NCBI GenBank assembly: GCA_013697635.1
Contig: JACCWM010000190.1
Span: 38,502 to 102,501 of the forward strand
Length of the DNA stretch: 64,000 bases
Source of the DNA: Lujinxingiaceae bacterium
GTDB lineage: Bacteria > Myxococcota_A > Bradymonadia > Bradymonadales > Bradymonadaceae
Direction of reading: 5' to 3'
Shown piece after piece: positions 27,557 to 40,300 of this stretch. The notes under the pieces were generated by a model. It had not been told where the DNA came from. It worked only from the letters and a program-made list of their open reading frames with translations, and made no database searches. Each line of letters opens with the position of its first letter. The first letter of the stretch is position 1. A program made the position numbers and the translations under genes.

Positions 27557-27678
27557 TTTTTCACCTCCTGACGAGGTGGAACAGAGCGAGGTATTGCCGA
27601 AGCTGCAGACCGGGTATAAATAGTTCGCTCATCGACGTTGCAAACCAAAGGAATGCAAACCTTTTGAATGGTGTCACG

Positions 27679-29823
27679 ATGCCGTATTTGGTCCGCTGGA
27701 CATGGATGTTTGTTCTGATGCTGTCGATCATCGGCGCCTGCACCAAGGAGCCGCAAGACAAGTTGCTCAAAGACATCGGGCACGATCTCGATATTAATGT
27801 CGACGCCCCAGGCGACGCGAATCAAAGCGAGGTTCATGCGGACACGCCAAGTCATGATGATGCCGACGCCGGGCCTTTGCTTTGTCCAGATCCTGTGGCT
27901 TGCCGCGACTTTGAGCGGCTGGTGGGCTGCAGCTGTGTGCATCGCCTCGACAGGCGCTGCGAAACTCAGGCCGACTGCCGCAGTCGCGAGCTTTGCACCG
28001 AAATCGACGATTACAAAGTTTGCATTTACACGCCTCGTGAGGTGAGCTTTTGTCCAGGTGCGCCCGGCTGCGATGGCCAGGGCGACGGCGTCTTGTTGGT
28101 TGGTGCAGCGAGCAAGGTGATTACGCCCGACGGCTTCGAAATCCCGACTGCCGAAGGGCTCAATGGGGAGACGATCAACTTCAATCCGCCAGCACGTGAG
28201 GGTCGCTGGCTCGATTGCGGCCTCGATGGCCTCTGTCCCAATGACGAGGGCTATCCTGGACCTGATGAGGGCGAGGCCGATGGGCTGATGCAAGGCATGT
28301 GGCTTGCTGGCTTTAGCATCGGTCGCCCGGCCGATCACTGTCCTGCGCAACTCATCGGCTGCGACCGGCCCGAGTGTTGCGTCTCGAAATTCGCTCACGA
28401 CGATCTCAAAAGCCAGGTTGTTGTCTTTCGCCACAACAATACGACGGTGGCCTTCGTCGCGCTCGATATCATCGGGCTGTTTCACACCGACATCGAGACG
28501 ATACGAAAGGCACTTCCCGAGGAGCTGGGAATCGACCTTCTCGTGGTCGGATCGACCCACAATCACCAGGCGCCCGATACCGTCGGCCAATGGGGCCCTG
28601 GCACGCCACTACCGAGCGAACCCGGCCGCTCACCGGCATTCATCGAGAAGATGGTCGATCAAACCGTGGCCGGCATCATCGAAGCCGTCGCTGCGCTCGA
28701 ACCCGCCGATGTCAGCACGACCATCATTCAGGCAGGCACCCATGGGCTGGCGATCAACGACAGCCGGCCACCCTACATTTTCGACGACAACCTGCCGGTC
28801 ATTCACGCTCGGTCGAAGGCAACAGGCCAGACGATCGCAACCATGCTCAGCTTTGGAAATCATGCCGAGGTTTTATGGTCGCAGAATCGCTTGATCACCT
28901 CGGATTATCCACACTTCGTGCGCAAATATATCGAGCAGGGATTGCCGCGCATCGAGGACGATGAGGGCAACGAGATCAAGCCGGCCTTGCCCGGTCTGGG
29001 CGGTGTGACGGTATTCTTTGCTGGTGCCGTGGGCGGATTGGTCAACCCGGGAGCCGGCGGAGCCGTCGACTACGCCGAAGAAGCCTTTGGCGGAGAGCGC
29101 CGTCACAGCTTCGCAGCAGCCGACGCCGTGGGCCAGAGCCTGGCCGCTCGGGTACTCTCGGCAGCCAAAGCAGGCGATTTGATCGCCCTTGAGAGCCCGG
29201 ACCTACGCTTTGCTCGGCGAGAATTCCTGACGCCTATCGCCAACACGACCTTTCAGCTCGCCTCCTACGAGTTGCGCTTGATCGATCGCGATATTTACAA
29301 CGTCACACGCAAGGGCAATCGCTACTTCCCATCACATCCGCAGGTGCTCGTTGAGGTTGCGGCCATTGGGCTTGGGGCGGTGACGATCTTTACAGCACCC
29401 GGTGAGGTCTTTCCCGAAACGCTGGTCGGCGGCTTTCCGGGTAAGGCACGTATCTGGGATCCCGTCGTCGGCGACATCGAAGGCCGCTCGACGCCACCAA
29501 CCTGTGATGACCAAGGACTTCCAACGCCAAACGATGAAGGGAACTCGCCGTGCATCGTCAAAAAGTCACAAGAGAATCCGCCGGACTGGAGCAAGGCGCC
29601 AAGTGGACCCTATGTCTACGAGCGCGTGCCTGGCGAGTACCCGTTCTTCATTGGGCTCGGGATGGACTTTTTAGGCTACATGGTGCCCGCATATGACTAC
29701 CAGGTGACCAACTACTTTACTCGACCTCCTGGCTCGCACTACGAAGAAACCAATGGCGCAGGCCCAGATCTGATCGTCGATTGGGAGCGCTCGCTCGACG
29801 AAGTCTTTTCGGCTTTGCCATGA
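27679..29823 (+). CDS. Neutral/alkaline ceramidase-like lipoprotein
   Basis: The protein of 714 residues has a lipoprotein signal ending SIIGAC, with acylated Cys at 21, then an acidic linker and a Cys-rich segment of about 60 residues (ACRDFERLVGCSCVHRLDRR). The main domain resembles the N-terminal half of neutral/alkaline non-lysosomal ceramidases: an early VTPDGFE motif, VAFVALDIIGLFHTDIETIR, and the metal-binding STHNHQAPDTVGQWG. Such enzymes use zinc to cleave N-acyl-sphingosine, but many bacterial homologues act on other or unknown substrates. ATG 27679 starts just before the signal peptide. It appears to be a single-gene unit, expected in the outer membrane or exposed. Confidence 0.78.
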   Translation: MPYLVRWTWMFVLMLSIIGACTKEPQDKLLKDIGHDLDINVDAPGDANQSEVHADTPSHDDADAGPLLCPDPVACRDFERLVGCSCVHRLDRRCETQADCRSRELCTEIDDYKVCIYTPREVSFCPGAPGCDGQGDGVLLVGAASKVITPDGFEIPTAEGLNGETINFNPPAREGRWLDCGLDGLCPNDEGYPGPDEGEADGLMQGMWLAGFSIGRPADHCPAQLIGCDRPECCVSKFAHDDLKSQVVVFRHNNTTVAFVALDIIGLFHTDIETIRKALPEELGIDLLVVGSTHNHQAPDTVGQWGPGTPLPSEPGRSPAFIEKMVDQTVAGIIEAVAALEPADVSTTIIQAGTHGLAINDSRPPYIFDDNLPVIHARSKATGQTIATMLSFGNHAEVLWSQNRLITSDYPHFVRKYIEQGLPRIEDDEGNEIKPALPGLGGVTVFFAGAVGGLVNPGAGGAVDYAEEAFGGERRHSFAAADAVGQSLAARVLSAAKAGDLIALESPDLRFARREFLTPIANTTFQLASYELRLIDRDIYNVTRKGNRYFPSHPQVLVEVAAIGLGAVTIFTAPGEVFPETLVGGFPGKARIWDPVVGDIEGRSTPPTCDDQGLPTPNDEGNSPCIVKKSQENPPDWSKAPSGPYVYERVPGEYPFFIGLGMDFLGYMVPAYDYQVTNYFTRPPGSHYEETNGAGPDLIVDWERSLDEVFSALP

Positions 29824-29946
29824 TGTCTTTGCTTGTTATGTCAGACCACGTGCACTCACATTGACCGAGATGAGTCGGGTGTCTAGCTTGGTGCGGGAGA
29901 AATCCAATCCGTCACCGACTCATCAACAAACGTAGTGGAGCACGCG

Positions 29947-32523
29947 ATGAGAATCGACAAGTTCACGATCAAATCCCGAGAAGCGCTGGCAGACGCACAA
30001 GATTTGGCCGCCGATCGTGGACATCCTGAGGTGCGCCCAATTCACCTTTTGGACAGTCTGCTCGAGCAAAAAGATGGGATTGTCATTCCGATCATCAACA
30101 AGCTTGGCGTAGGCACCGATCGACTCAAGGCTGCGACCAAAAGCGCACTGGGGCGGCTGCCGCGTGTTGAGGGCGTGAGCGCCTCGGTCTCCAATTCTCT
30201 GGGTGACGTATTGCGAGCCGCTCAAAAAGAAGCCGACGCCCTTCGCGATGAATACGTCTCGACCGAACACTTGTTGTTGGCGCTGACCGCCGACAAGGGC
30301 GCGGCCGGCGAAGTGCTCAAGGGCCACGGGGTGAGCTCTGATTTGGTTCTCTCAGCGATGAACGAGGTGCGTGGCCACCAGCGCGTGACGGACATCAGCC
30401 CGGAGGGCAAGTACCAGGCGCTGGAGAAGTACACGCGTGATCTGACCGAGGCGGCCCGAAAGGGCAAGCTCGACCCGGTGATCGGTCGCGACGAGGAGAT
30501 CCGGCGAGCGTTGCAGGTCTTAAGTCGGCGCACAAAGAATAATCCCGTACTCATCGGCGAGCCGGGCGTAGGCAAGACGGCCATCGCCGAGGGGATCGCA
30601 CTTCGCATCGCTTCGGGTGACGTACCTGAGAGCTTGAAGGACAAGCGTGTCGTGTCACTCGATCTGGGCTCGCTGATCGCTGGCACCAAGTTTCGCGGCG
30701 AATTTGAGGATCGTCTCAAGGCGGTCATCCAAGAGATCGACGCCGCCGAGGGGCAGATCATCATCTTTATCGACGAATTGCACACCCTGGTGGGCGCCGG
30801 AGCGGCCGAAGGCTCAATGGACGCCTCCAACATGCTCAAGCCAGCCCTTGCACGCGGCGAATTGCGCTGCGTGGGCGCAACGACCCTGGCCGAGTACAGA
30901 AAGCACATCGAAAAGGACCCGGCTTTGGAGCGTCGCTTTCAGCCCATCCTGGTCGAAGAGCCAACGGTCGAGGACACCGTCACGATCCTTCGCGGCCTCA
31001 AGGAGCGCTACGAGGTTCATCACGGCATTCGAATCTCCGATGCCGCGATTGTGGCTGCCTCACAGCTGTCCAACCGCTATGTGACCGATCGCTTTTTGCC
31101 CGACAAAGCCATCGATCTGATCGACGAAGCAGCGGCTGGAGTCAAGATGGAGTTGGAGAGCCTGCCCCAGGATATCGATCGGATCGAGCGGCGTATTACT
31201 TCGCTCGAAATCGAGCGCCAGGCGCTCAAGAAGGAGGACGACGAGATCAGCCGCAAGCGGCGTGAAGAGGTCGAAAGCGAGATCGCCGAGTTGCGCGAGC
31301 GTGCCAGTGGTATGAAGGCACAGTGGATGCGTGAAAAGGAGATCATTGCCAAGCTGCGTGGACTCAAGGGCCAAATCGAGGACCTTCGCCTCGAGTACGA
31401 GCAAGCCGAAAGGGCCGGCAACCTCGATCGCGCCGCTGAGATCCGTTTCGGAATTTTGCCTCAAGCCGAGAGTGATCTCGCGCAGACCCAAAAGGAGCTC
31501 CAGGCGATCCAGACCGGAGGCAGCTTTCTTCGCGAAGAGGTCACTGACGAGGACATTGCCCGGATCATCTCGCGTTGGACGGGAATTCCGGTGCAGAAAA
31601 TGCTGGAGAGTGAGCAGCGAAAGCTGCTCGAGATGGAAGATCGCCTCCACGAGCGGGTGGTCGGCCAGCATGAGGCCGTACAGGCCGTGGCCGACGCCGT
31701 GCGACGAACGCGCAGCGGCTTGCAAGACCCGCAACGCCCCATGGGCAGTTTCATCTTCTTGGGGCCGACGGGCGTCGGCAAAACCGAGCTTGCCCGCGCG
31801 CTCGCAGCTTTCTTGTTCGATGACGAACAAAATATGGTGCGCTTGGACATGTCCGAGTTCATGGAGCGCCACGCCGTCGCGCGCTTGATCGGCGCTCCAC
31901 CGGGCTATGTCGGCTACGAGGAAGGCGGCTACCTCACCGAGCACGTGCGACGCCGGCCTTACACGGTCGTTTTGTTCGACGAAGTGGAAAAAGCCCACCC
32001 CGATGTCTTCAACATCTTGCTGCAGATCCTCGATGAGGGCCGCCTCACCGATGGTAAAGGCCGTACGGTCGATTTCACCAACACGGTGATCATCATGACG
32101 TCGAACATCGGCAGCCATTTCATCCAGGAGTTTATGCAATCCGATCCCCCAAGGGCGGAGTCACTGGTGATGAATGAGATGCGTCAGACCTTTCGCCCGG
32201 AGTTTCTCAATCGCGTCGACGACATTATTTTGTTCCACCCGCTGACACGCCACGAGATGGACTATATCGTCGACATTCAACTCAATCGGCTGCGCGCAAT
32301 GCTTGCCGAGCGCGGCTTCGAACTCACGCTCAGTGATCAGGCGAAGACGTTGCTTGCTGACCGCGGCTATGATCCGGTCTACGGTGCGCGTCCGCTAAAG
32401 CGCGTGATTCAAAAAGACGTGCAGAATACGCTGGCCAAATCCTTGTTGGCCGGTCAATTTGCCCCTGGCAGCACGATTGTCATCGACGTCGCCGAGGGCG
32501 ACCTCGTTTTCCGAAGCCAATAG
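29947..32523 (+). CDS. clpB: ClpB disaggregase
   Basis: The 858-residue protein has the ClpB layout: a Clp N-domain (about 1-140), first AAA+ domain with Walker A GEPGVGKT (about 204-211), a coiled-coil middle domain (about 400-520), and second AAA+ domain with GPTGVGKT (about 605-612), ending [15 protein letters not shown]. ClpB is a hexameric ATPase that rescues aggregated proteins together with DnaK. ATG 29947 is chosen, with GGAG seven bases upstream. The length is normal. No CIRCE element or sigma-32-type promoter was recognised in the 120 bp upstream. A DnaK paralogue (lid-less) lies 30 kb away, but no regular dnaK operon is in the window. Confidence 0.97.
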   Translation: MRIDKFTIKSREALADAQDLAADRGHPEVRPIHLLDSLLEQKDGIVIPIINKLGVGTDRLKAATKSALGRLPRVEGVSASVSNSLGDVLRAAQKEADALRDEYVSTEHLLLALTADKGAAGEVLKGHGVSSDLVLSAMNEVRGHQRVTDISPEGKYQALEKYTRDLTEAARKGKLDPVIGRDEEIRRALQVLSRRTKNNPVLIGEPGVGKTAIAEGIALRIASGDVPESLKDKRVVSLDLGSLIAGTKFRGEFEDRLKAVIQEIDAAEGQIIIFIDELHTLVGAGAAEGSMDASNMLKPALARGELRCVGATTLAEYRKHIEKDPALERRFQPILVEEPTVEDTVTILRGLKERYEVHHGIRISDAAIVAASQLSNRYVTDRFLPDKAIDLIDEAAAGVKMELESLPQDIDRIERRITSLEIERQALKKEDDEISRKRREEVESEIAELRERASGMKAQWMREKEIIAKLRGLKGQIEDLRLEYEQAERAGNLDRAAEIRFGILPQAESDLAQTQKELQAIQTGGSFLREEVTDEDIARIISRWTGIPVQKMLESEQRKLLEMEDRLHERVVGQHEAVQAVADAVRRTRSGLQDPQRPMGSFIFLGPTGVGKTELARALAAFLFDDEQNMVRLDMSEFMERHAVARLIGAPPGYVGYEEGGYLTEHVRRRPYTVVLFDEVEKAHPDVFNILLQILDEGRLTDGKGRTVDFTNTVIIMTSNIGSHFIQEFMQSDPPRAESLVMNEMRQTFRPEFLNRVDDIILFHPLTRHEMDYIVDIQLNRLRAMLAERGFELTLSDQAKTLLADRGYDPVYGARPLKRVIQKDVQNTLAKSLLAGQFAPGSTIVIDVAEGDLVFRSQ

Positions 32524-32585
32524 CATTCACCCCAGCCTTCGCAGTTGCTCAATCTTGACAGCGCGCCATAACGACGTGTTTTTCC

Positions 32586-33092
32586 ATGGCCATTCCAAAG
32601 TTCTTGCGTGGCATCGCCGATCGCTATTTCGCGATGCTCGTAAGTCTCTATCCACCCTATCTCGGCGCAGGTATCCGGGTGTCCTCGATGAGCCCTGATT
32701 TTCGGCGCTTTGAGGTGGAGATGCCTCTGCGTTTCTACAACCGTAATTATGTCGGCACCCACTTTGGCGGATCGCTCTTTGCGATGTGCGATCCCTTCTT
32801 CATGTTCATCCTGATGAAGAACCTGGGACCCGACTATATCGTTTGGGACAAAGCCACGACGATCCGATTTCGCCGCCCTGGGCGCGGCACGATGCGAGCC
32901 GTCTTTGAGTTGGGTGAGCAGGAACTCCTTGCCATCCGTGACGCGGCCGACACGAACGCCAAGTTCGAGCCCATATTGACGGTGCTGATCACGGATCAAC
33001 GTGGCGAGACGGTGGCCGAGGTCAACAAAGTGCTCTACGTGCGTCGAAAGCACCAAGGCACCGGTTGCCAAGATGAAGTGCCGCCTTTATAG
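32586..33092 (+). CDS. DUF4442 hotdog-fold protein
   Basis: A protein of 168 residues matching the DUF4442 thioesterase-like family, with the helix-capping segment NYVGTHFGGSLFAMCDPFFM in the position of the hotdog-fold active-site helix. Family members are predicted acyl-CoA or related thioesterases; the substrate is unknown. No signal or membrane segment is seen. It follows clpB by 62 bp on the same strand and precedes pyrG by about 150 bp, and no functional link to either is evident. A second protein of the same type lies at 57167-57688. Confidence 0.82.
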   Translation: MAIPKFLRGIADRYFAMLVSLYPPYLGAGIRVSSMSPDFRRFEVEMPLRFYNRNYVGTHFGGSLFAMCDPFFMFILMKNLGPDYIVWDKATTIRFRRPGRGTMRAVFELGEQELLAIRDAADTNAKFEPILTVLITDQRGETVAEVNKVLYVRRKHQGTGCQDEVPPL

Positions 33093-33161
33093 TCGCGGCG
33101 CCAGTGGCTGAGACAATTTACCGTGCCAGGCTCGAAGCTCCAGCGCTCAAACCCTTGATAA

Positions 33162-34850
<1,689 letters not shown>

Positions 34851-34875
34851 TCAGCCCGGCGGTGTTCTCACCCGA

Positions 34876-35805
34876 TCAGTTTGTTCCACCGGCGCTTTTG
34901 GCTGCTTGTTTGTTTCTTCGCCCTGCCAGACGATGTGGTACGCACTGGCATGTGCCTGGCCTGATCGTCCCCGGCGGAAACTTCTCGCGTTTCCTCGTGT
35001 AAAGGCTTCGACGAGCCTTTTGATAGGCTTTGTGCACATTGTGGAGATGCTCGAGGTATTTCTTGACCTGCTCATCGCTTCCGAGCACGAGCGGCGCCGG
35101 CGAGAACTTGGGATAGACTGGGCGCTGCTCGCGCGTTCGACTCAACACGCCCTCGCGTCCCAGCACAGATTTTGGGCCGCGCGCTTCGCTTAATTTTATG
35201 CAGCGCAGCTCCAACTCCTTGAGCACAAGCTTGCGTTGTGCGAATTCATCCATTGCGGCAAGTCCCGGCAAGGGTGTGAGTTGAAACAACTTGGCCCGAG
35301 CAAGCTCGGCGCCTTGAATCTTATGTTGCCCTCTCCATGACACCGCGATCGCCTCCCCGCTCAAATGCATGCCAAGTGATGACACACCTGGAAAGTCGGA
35401 TGGATCTTCGACCAAGTCGGCCGCACAGGGATTAGCCAACAGATAAATGAGCTTATCGAATGCGACTTGGTCGTTTTGGAGGACGACGCAGTTGTAGCGC
35501 TCAGGAAAAATTGAACCCCGTGCACGTCCACTGATCTTGTTGAGTCCCCGAGTGATTCCGGTTTGGAAGTGGGCCATGAACAGGTTCAAGTTAAGATGCG
35601 GTGCGCTCACGATCAGATGGAAGTGGTTGTTCATAAACACAAAGCCGTAGACGCAGATCTTGTACCTGAATGCCGCTCGCGCAAGGCAGTTGAGAAACAA
35701 CGCATTCGTCTCGGAGCCAGATTGCAAAAAGAAGCGCTGCTCGAGACACCGGTTACTCACGAAATAGAGCAAATTGCTTTCCTGATAACGGATCTTGCGT
35801 GCCAT
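34876..35805 (-). CDS. REP-associated-type Y1 transposase (RAYT-like)
   Basis: A protein of 309 residues in the IS200-like Y1 transposase family. The HUH metal motif is HFHLIV (61-66) after FVFMNN. The candidate nucleophile is Tyr121 in LIYLLANPCAADLVEDP, which parallels the Y(V/I)xxNPxxAGLVxxP block of REP-associated tyrosine transposases. ATG 35805 has GGGAGA five bases upstream. It has no flanking IS ends, which fits domesticated RAYTs, single-copy proteins that mobilise short palindromic repeats. An inverted copy of the window's dispersed repeat lies 225 bp upstream of the start. The C-terminal 130 residues are basic and unlike known domains. RAYT function for this protein is inference. 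Confidence 0.82.
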   Translation of the reverse strand: MARKIRYQESNLLYFVSNRCLEQRFFLQSGSETNALFLNCLARAAFRYKICVYGFVFMNNHFHLIVSAPHLNLNLFMAHFQTGITRGLNKISGRARGSIFPERYNCVVLQNDQVAFDKLIYLLANPCAADLVEDPSDFPGVSSLGMHLSGEAIAVSWRGQHKIQGAELARAKLFQLTPLPGLAAMDEFAQRKLVLKELELRCIKLSEARGPKSVLGREGVLSRTREQRPVYPKFSPAPLVLGSDEQVKKYLEHLHNVHKAYQKARRSLYTRKREKFPPGTIRPGTCQCVPHRLAGRRNKQAAKSAGGTN

Positions 35806-36029
35806 GGGTCTCTCCCGTGGGTGCGAGGCTCGAGGCATACTGCAGCCAAAGCATCAAACATGATAATCGAGTGCAAAGAGCACCTGTGAGAACATCCAGG
35901 CAAGTGCTCAGCAATGTCACAAAGTGACATGCCAAAATTGCGGCTGATCTATTATCGAGCGCAAAGGAAAAAAGTTGCTTAGTTTTTGCCTTGGCCCCAA
36001 AAAAGTTCGGCGTCAACGGTGCCGTCAAC

Positions 36030-36091
36030 GGTGCCAGGCATTGAGATCCGGGCCGTGCCTGGCACCGAAATCTCGACCGTATTTGGCGCCG
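36030..36091. repeat. Dispersed repeat, site B (inverted form)
   Basis: GGTGCCAGGCA (36030-36040) and TGCCTGGCACC (36056-36066) form a perfect 11-bp inverted repeat around a 15-base loop. A degenerate third copy, CCGTATTTGGCGCC, starts 24 bp after the second arm's unit. Two tandem copies of GTCAACGGTGCC lie just before it. The whole 315-bp gap between the transposase and the lipoprotein (35806-36120) holds this element and otherwise AT-richer sequence without a gene. Confidence 0.75.
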
Positions 36092-36120
36092 AAGCTCCCC
36101 AAAAGTTGAGTGTTAGTCGT

Positions 36121-37326
36121 CTAGAATGACAATTGGTTGAACAAAGATTCCAGCTTATCCGGCGAGACGAGACTCTCGGCCGGGGCAAGGTTGATACCGA
36201 TGCCTTGCGCGAACGCGGGCAGGCTTGACGAAGGGCTTGCTCCAAGACGGCCTTGGTCGGAATCAGCGCGGCGGATGCTGGCAAGAAAGTCTGCTAGTTC
36301 ATGAGCGACGGGACAGCCTGGTTGCTCGCACAAGATTGCTAAATGTACACCTTGATCACCATCTACTCGGCTGGCGGCACTCCCAAAGACCATATAGGCC
36401 AAGCGCCGAGGCACCCGCACGCTCGGAGCGGCAGATCCGGCCTGACCGAAGGCTGCGAATTGGTCGCCGATCTGCGAGAGTTCTGGGATCAGTTCGCTCA
36501 ATGCGCCAAACGCCTGACGGGACTGAGCATCGGGAGCCTTTTGAGGGCCCCAAACTCCGCTGTTTCGTCCTAAACGCAGGGTGATCCCTTGCGCGTTCTT
36601 ACCAAGCCACCGCCAACCGGTGAAGGATCGCGCGTTCGAATGGTAGCCGATCCCCAAACCGAAGGTCGCGGACGTCGCCGATTCTAGCGATTCGAGCAAC
36701 GCCAGCGCGGGAACATCGAAGTTCTCAGAAGCGACGGACAGTCCACCAGCCAAGGTTGAAAGAATATTTGGGCCTTGTGGCGCACCAGAATCGACGTTCT
36801 TCTGAAAGCGAGTCATTTCGACTGAAGGAAATGCTTTGATGATCGGCCCAAACCCTTCGATATAGATCAAAGCATCAGGACTCTGACCCGCGGCGGAGTG
36901 GGTAATCATCGTGGTATTACCATCGGATGCCCAGCGCCATTCGTCGAAATTCAACGGAACAACGCCCACCAGACCAGCTCCGAGAGGGATTGTTTGAAAC
37001 GTAACCGTTGCCGCCTCTTCGGTTTCCGGTTCGCTTTCGAGTGCGCGCGAAATGGCGCGCTCAAAAGAAGAGTGGGCACCATCGGCGCCGCCCTTGTTGG
37101 AACGAGAACCCGCACGCAACTCCGGAAAAGCGTTTGCCGTTTCGATGATCGGAAACGCAATCAAGCGGGCCGCGGGCTTCTTGTTGCATGCTGACAAAGT
37201 GAGCATGCAAATAGCCAAGTAAATACAGGCCCAAGGCCGCCCATGAGGTGCATACCTGGCACTATGACAAGGCGCATACCTGGCACCGGTATCGTTTTGG
37301 TAATTTCGGGATGATGCCTTGCTCAT
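36121..37326 (-). CDS. Lipoprotein of the tubulin-like module
   Basis: The 401-residue protein has a hydrophobic segment ending MLTLSAC with a lipobox Cys at about 47. The unusually long n-region of 30 residues is partly encoded by a dispersed repeat pair. The mature part is acidic near the start (ESEPETEEAA) and beta-rich later, with no family recognised. Its ATG at 37326 overlaps the TGA of the preceding helicase-like gene (ATGA), and GAGGA stands about eight bases upstream, so translation is coupled. It is the last gene of the five-gene unit and should be exported and lipid-anchored, giving the module an outer component. Function is unknown. Confidence 0.75.
   Translation of the reverse strand: MSKASSRNYQNDTGARYAPCHSARYAPHGRPWACIYLAICMLTLSACNKKPAARLIAFPIIETANAFPELRAGSRSNKGGADGAHSSFERAISRALESEPETEEAATVTFQTIPLGAGLVGVVPLNFDEWRWASDGNTTMITHSAAGQSPDALIYIEGFGPIIKAFPSVEMTRFQKNVDSGAPQGPNILSTLAGGLSVASENFDVPALALLESLESATSATFGLGIGYHSNARSFTGWRWLGKNAQGITLRLGRNSGVWGPQKAPDAQSRQAFGALSELIPELSQIGDQFAAFGQAGSAAPSVRVPRRLAYMVFGSAASRVDGDQGVHLAILCEQPGCPVAHELADFLASIRRADSDQGRLGASPSSSLPAFAQGIGINLAPAESLVSPDKLESLFNQLSF
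37250..37288 (+). repeat. Paired dispersed repeat, site C
   Basis: GCATACCTGGCACTA at 37250 and GCATACCTGGCACCG at 37274 are 24 bp apart. Read on the minus strand they lie inside the start of the lipoprotein gene and encode GARYAP and SARYAP in its n-region. Confidence 0.8.
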
Positions 37327-40300
37327 TGGTCATCCTCGAGGGGCGCGAATGGATCGTCGATACCAATGCGCTCCCATGCCAGGTTGAGGGGAACGAATAC
37401 CCAACTCTGAGGGAAAGCCGTCTGGATGGTCGCAACGCGTTGATATTGAACGGTCTCAATGGGAACGTAGAGCCTGTCCACTGGGTTCGTCGCGCCTGGC
37501 CGGGCAGGAAGATCCGACCACATTAGCAACGACTCGGCAAGTTTCGGGTGGGCTTCGCGCCAGGCTTCGATGCCTTTAGGGGCGTCGATGGCGGCGGCGG
37601 TCAAGACGCGGCGCTCGCGCATTGAGACGAACAGGCCTGCATCGATGCCACTATGCTTCAAGAGCATTGCCAGCAGCAGGCTCTGGGAGTCGCTCTCTCC
37701 GATTCGATAGAGCAGGGTATGAATCGGCGCGCGAAGACGCGCGCTTGCTACGAGCGCAGCGTTGGGGATGCCTTGAACAAAGCGGGCTATGTAGGCCTCG
37801 ATGGCCTCGTGCTCGCCAGCACCGAGCGCAGACTCGAGACCGCGTTCCCGAAGCAGATCGGCCAATGGCCCAAGTGCTGGCCAACTCGCGATCGCCGTGG
37901 CGCAGGCCAGCGCCTGAAATGCACGAACACCCGGATCGTTGGCGAGTTGGCCCTCGGAGCCAAGGGGGACCTCATCGCCAGGACCGAGCGTCCAGATCGT
38001 GCGCGGAGCCCCCCAAATGGTGCCATCGTCTAGACCCAGTGCGGGGTTTTGAGATTGGGCCTGCAGTGTGGACTGAAGTTGATCAATGAGCTCGCGACGA
38101 TCTGCTCCGAGCAACTCGGCAACGGTTTTGCGGTCAAAGCCAACATCGACCATCGCTTCACTGCCATCGTCGAAGTGCCAGCGATGCTTACACCACACCA
38201 AATCCGTTACACCGCCGTCCTGGCTGAACCAGCAACGCCCAATGTCGAAGACATCGCCCTCGCCTTGTTCACGCCCTGAGCCGTAGTGACCGACAAGCTT
38301 TCCGGCCTGGGTACTACCCTCAGGCCGAAGGCGGCTGTCTAGCCAGGTCAGCGCCCTCGCCCGAGCCTCACGCGCTGCACCCTTCTCGGCTTCGTCTGCA
38401 CCCCGGCGGTTCGCGCGCTGACCGACAAGCTCGCCCTCGTCGCCCCAATGGTCGTAACGTGAGCGCAAACGATCGTGATAGAGCACACGCTCCAGATAGA
38501 GACGCGCAAGGCGCAGCAACAACTCAACGCCGTCTCGATGGATCGCACGCGCCGTACCGTTGCCGCCAGAGTGCAGGTCGTAGAGAAAAAAAGCGTCGGT
38601 CGAGGTCAAGACGTATTCCGGGCCTGGCGCCGCCTCTTGGACGTGGATCGCAAGCTCAATGCCGGTCTCGGCTCCGCGGTACATCGATGCCAGCACGGCA
38701 CGCATTGCAGCTGCCACCAGACGCGCATCGTCAAGGGTCAGACGAGGTGCGGGCTCGCCATCGCGAAACGGTAGCTCGGGATTGGGGAAGATCACCAGTG
38801 CTGCCGTCTCCAGCGCCCCATTGAAAGTAGCATCACGGGCGTCCTGACCGTAAAAAATACGCTGGCGCACCTCGCCGAAGTTCGGGCCGAGACGATACGT
38901 CGCAATATGCTCTGTCGTGCAGCTCGCAGAACACAACCCAACCGCGATTGGATACTCGCCAATGAGCATCGGTTCGGGACCAAAGAAGGCGTCGCCCTGG
39001 GCCGATGCCGTGATACGCAGGCGTGTTCGTCGACGTGGGCTCGACACATCGTCGTTCAAAAACGGCTCAACGAAAATATCACCCTCAACCACGGCCTGGT
39101 TAGCCTCGCTGTCGCTGGAGCGAGCCTGGCCCACTACAATAAAGCGTCCCTGGGCGGTCTCAAAGATGCGCCCCGGGTAGTAAACATGACGTGCACTGTC
39201 GGTATCGACCTGGCGGATAACGCTGAGATTGGTGCGATCGCGCACGGCGCTGTTGCGACCCGAAGCAATCTCGACTTGCATGACACGCGGCGGAAGCTGG
39301 GCATGCTGAGCGTCCTCACGACTGTCCGGAGACTCCACAGCCCGCGAGAGTGCGCGCACGAAGAGGCGATCCTCGTAGTCATGGGCCTGGGCGTCGACAT
39401 CGGTTCGTGCCTCGCTCAGGAGCACTCCAGCCTGCGCAAGCTCGTGTAATGTTATGGCCGTGGGATTGCCAAACACCTCGAGCACGTCGGCAACTTCCAT
39501 CCAATGGTTGACCAAATCGGAGGCCAGATGCCGGTCAACGATCGCCCCGGACGGTGGACGCACGACGGGGCGAGGCAGATCACGCAACTCGTTGGCGAGT
39601 GAGGACCGCTCATTGAGCTCGGTGAGCGCCATCTCCTCATCGGGGTCCACAAGGGTAATCATGGCAATTGGCTCCGGGCGCCGAGTGGCGTCCTTCTTAG
39701 CCTGGGTAGAACCTCCTGGCTCGCCCGCATACTCAATGCTGCTGAACTCCGCGCCGGCGCGCGACAATCGCTCGAGCTCGCGGTTGACGGCACTGAAATG
39801 GCCGTGCAAAAAGACCACGCATGCCTGGGCGGGTTGCTCGGTGTGGTAGCGCGGTTCATCGCGCATGGCGAGCATTTGGCGGCCAAGGCGACGGCGCTCA
39901 TCGCCGCAGGGGCGATAATGCCAGGGGATTGCCAGACGCTCGCAGGACTCAATTAGATCGCGTACGTCGAGATGCTCGCCCATTGCCGTTCGAAAGTCCG
40001 AAAGCCGGTAAAAGAGCTGGTGGCGTCCGAGGGTGTTCTGATCGACCTCCTGGTCGGGCTCGTCGGCCAGAAACTTGGTCGAGGGCTTTCCTGCCACGCT
40101 TTGGCGCGCACTCTGGGCGGCCTCTCGCTCCTCAGCTTCGGTGTTGCTGTGAGAGAAATGGCGAGCTACGGCATCAATACCGCAAAGCGAGCGAGCCCAC
40201 GTCGGCATGTCGTGCATCATGTCGGCACCGAGCACGAGCATCATCGGAGCGTGCTCTTCGCCCAGCTGTCGCACGCTCAACAATTCGCGCACACGCAGGA

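Noticed and set aside
33121..33136. CCGTGCCAGGCTCG upstream of pyrG as another repeat site
   Set aside because: Only eight to nine bases match the core and there is no second copy 24 bp away, so it could be chance.
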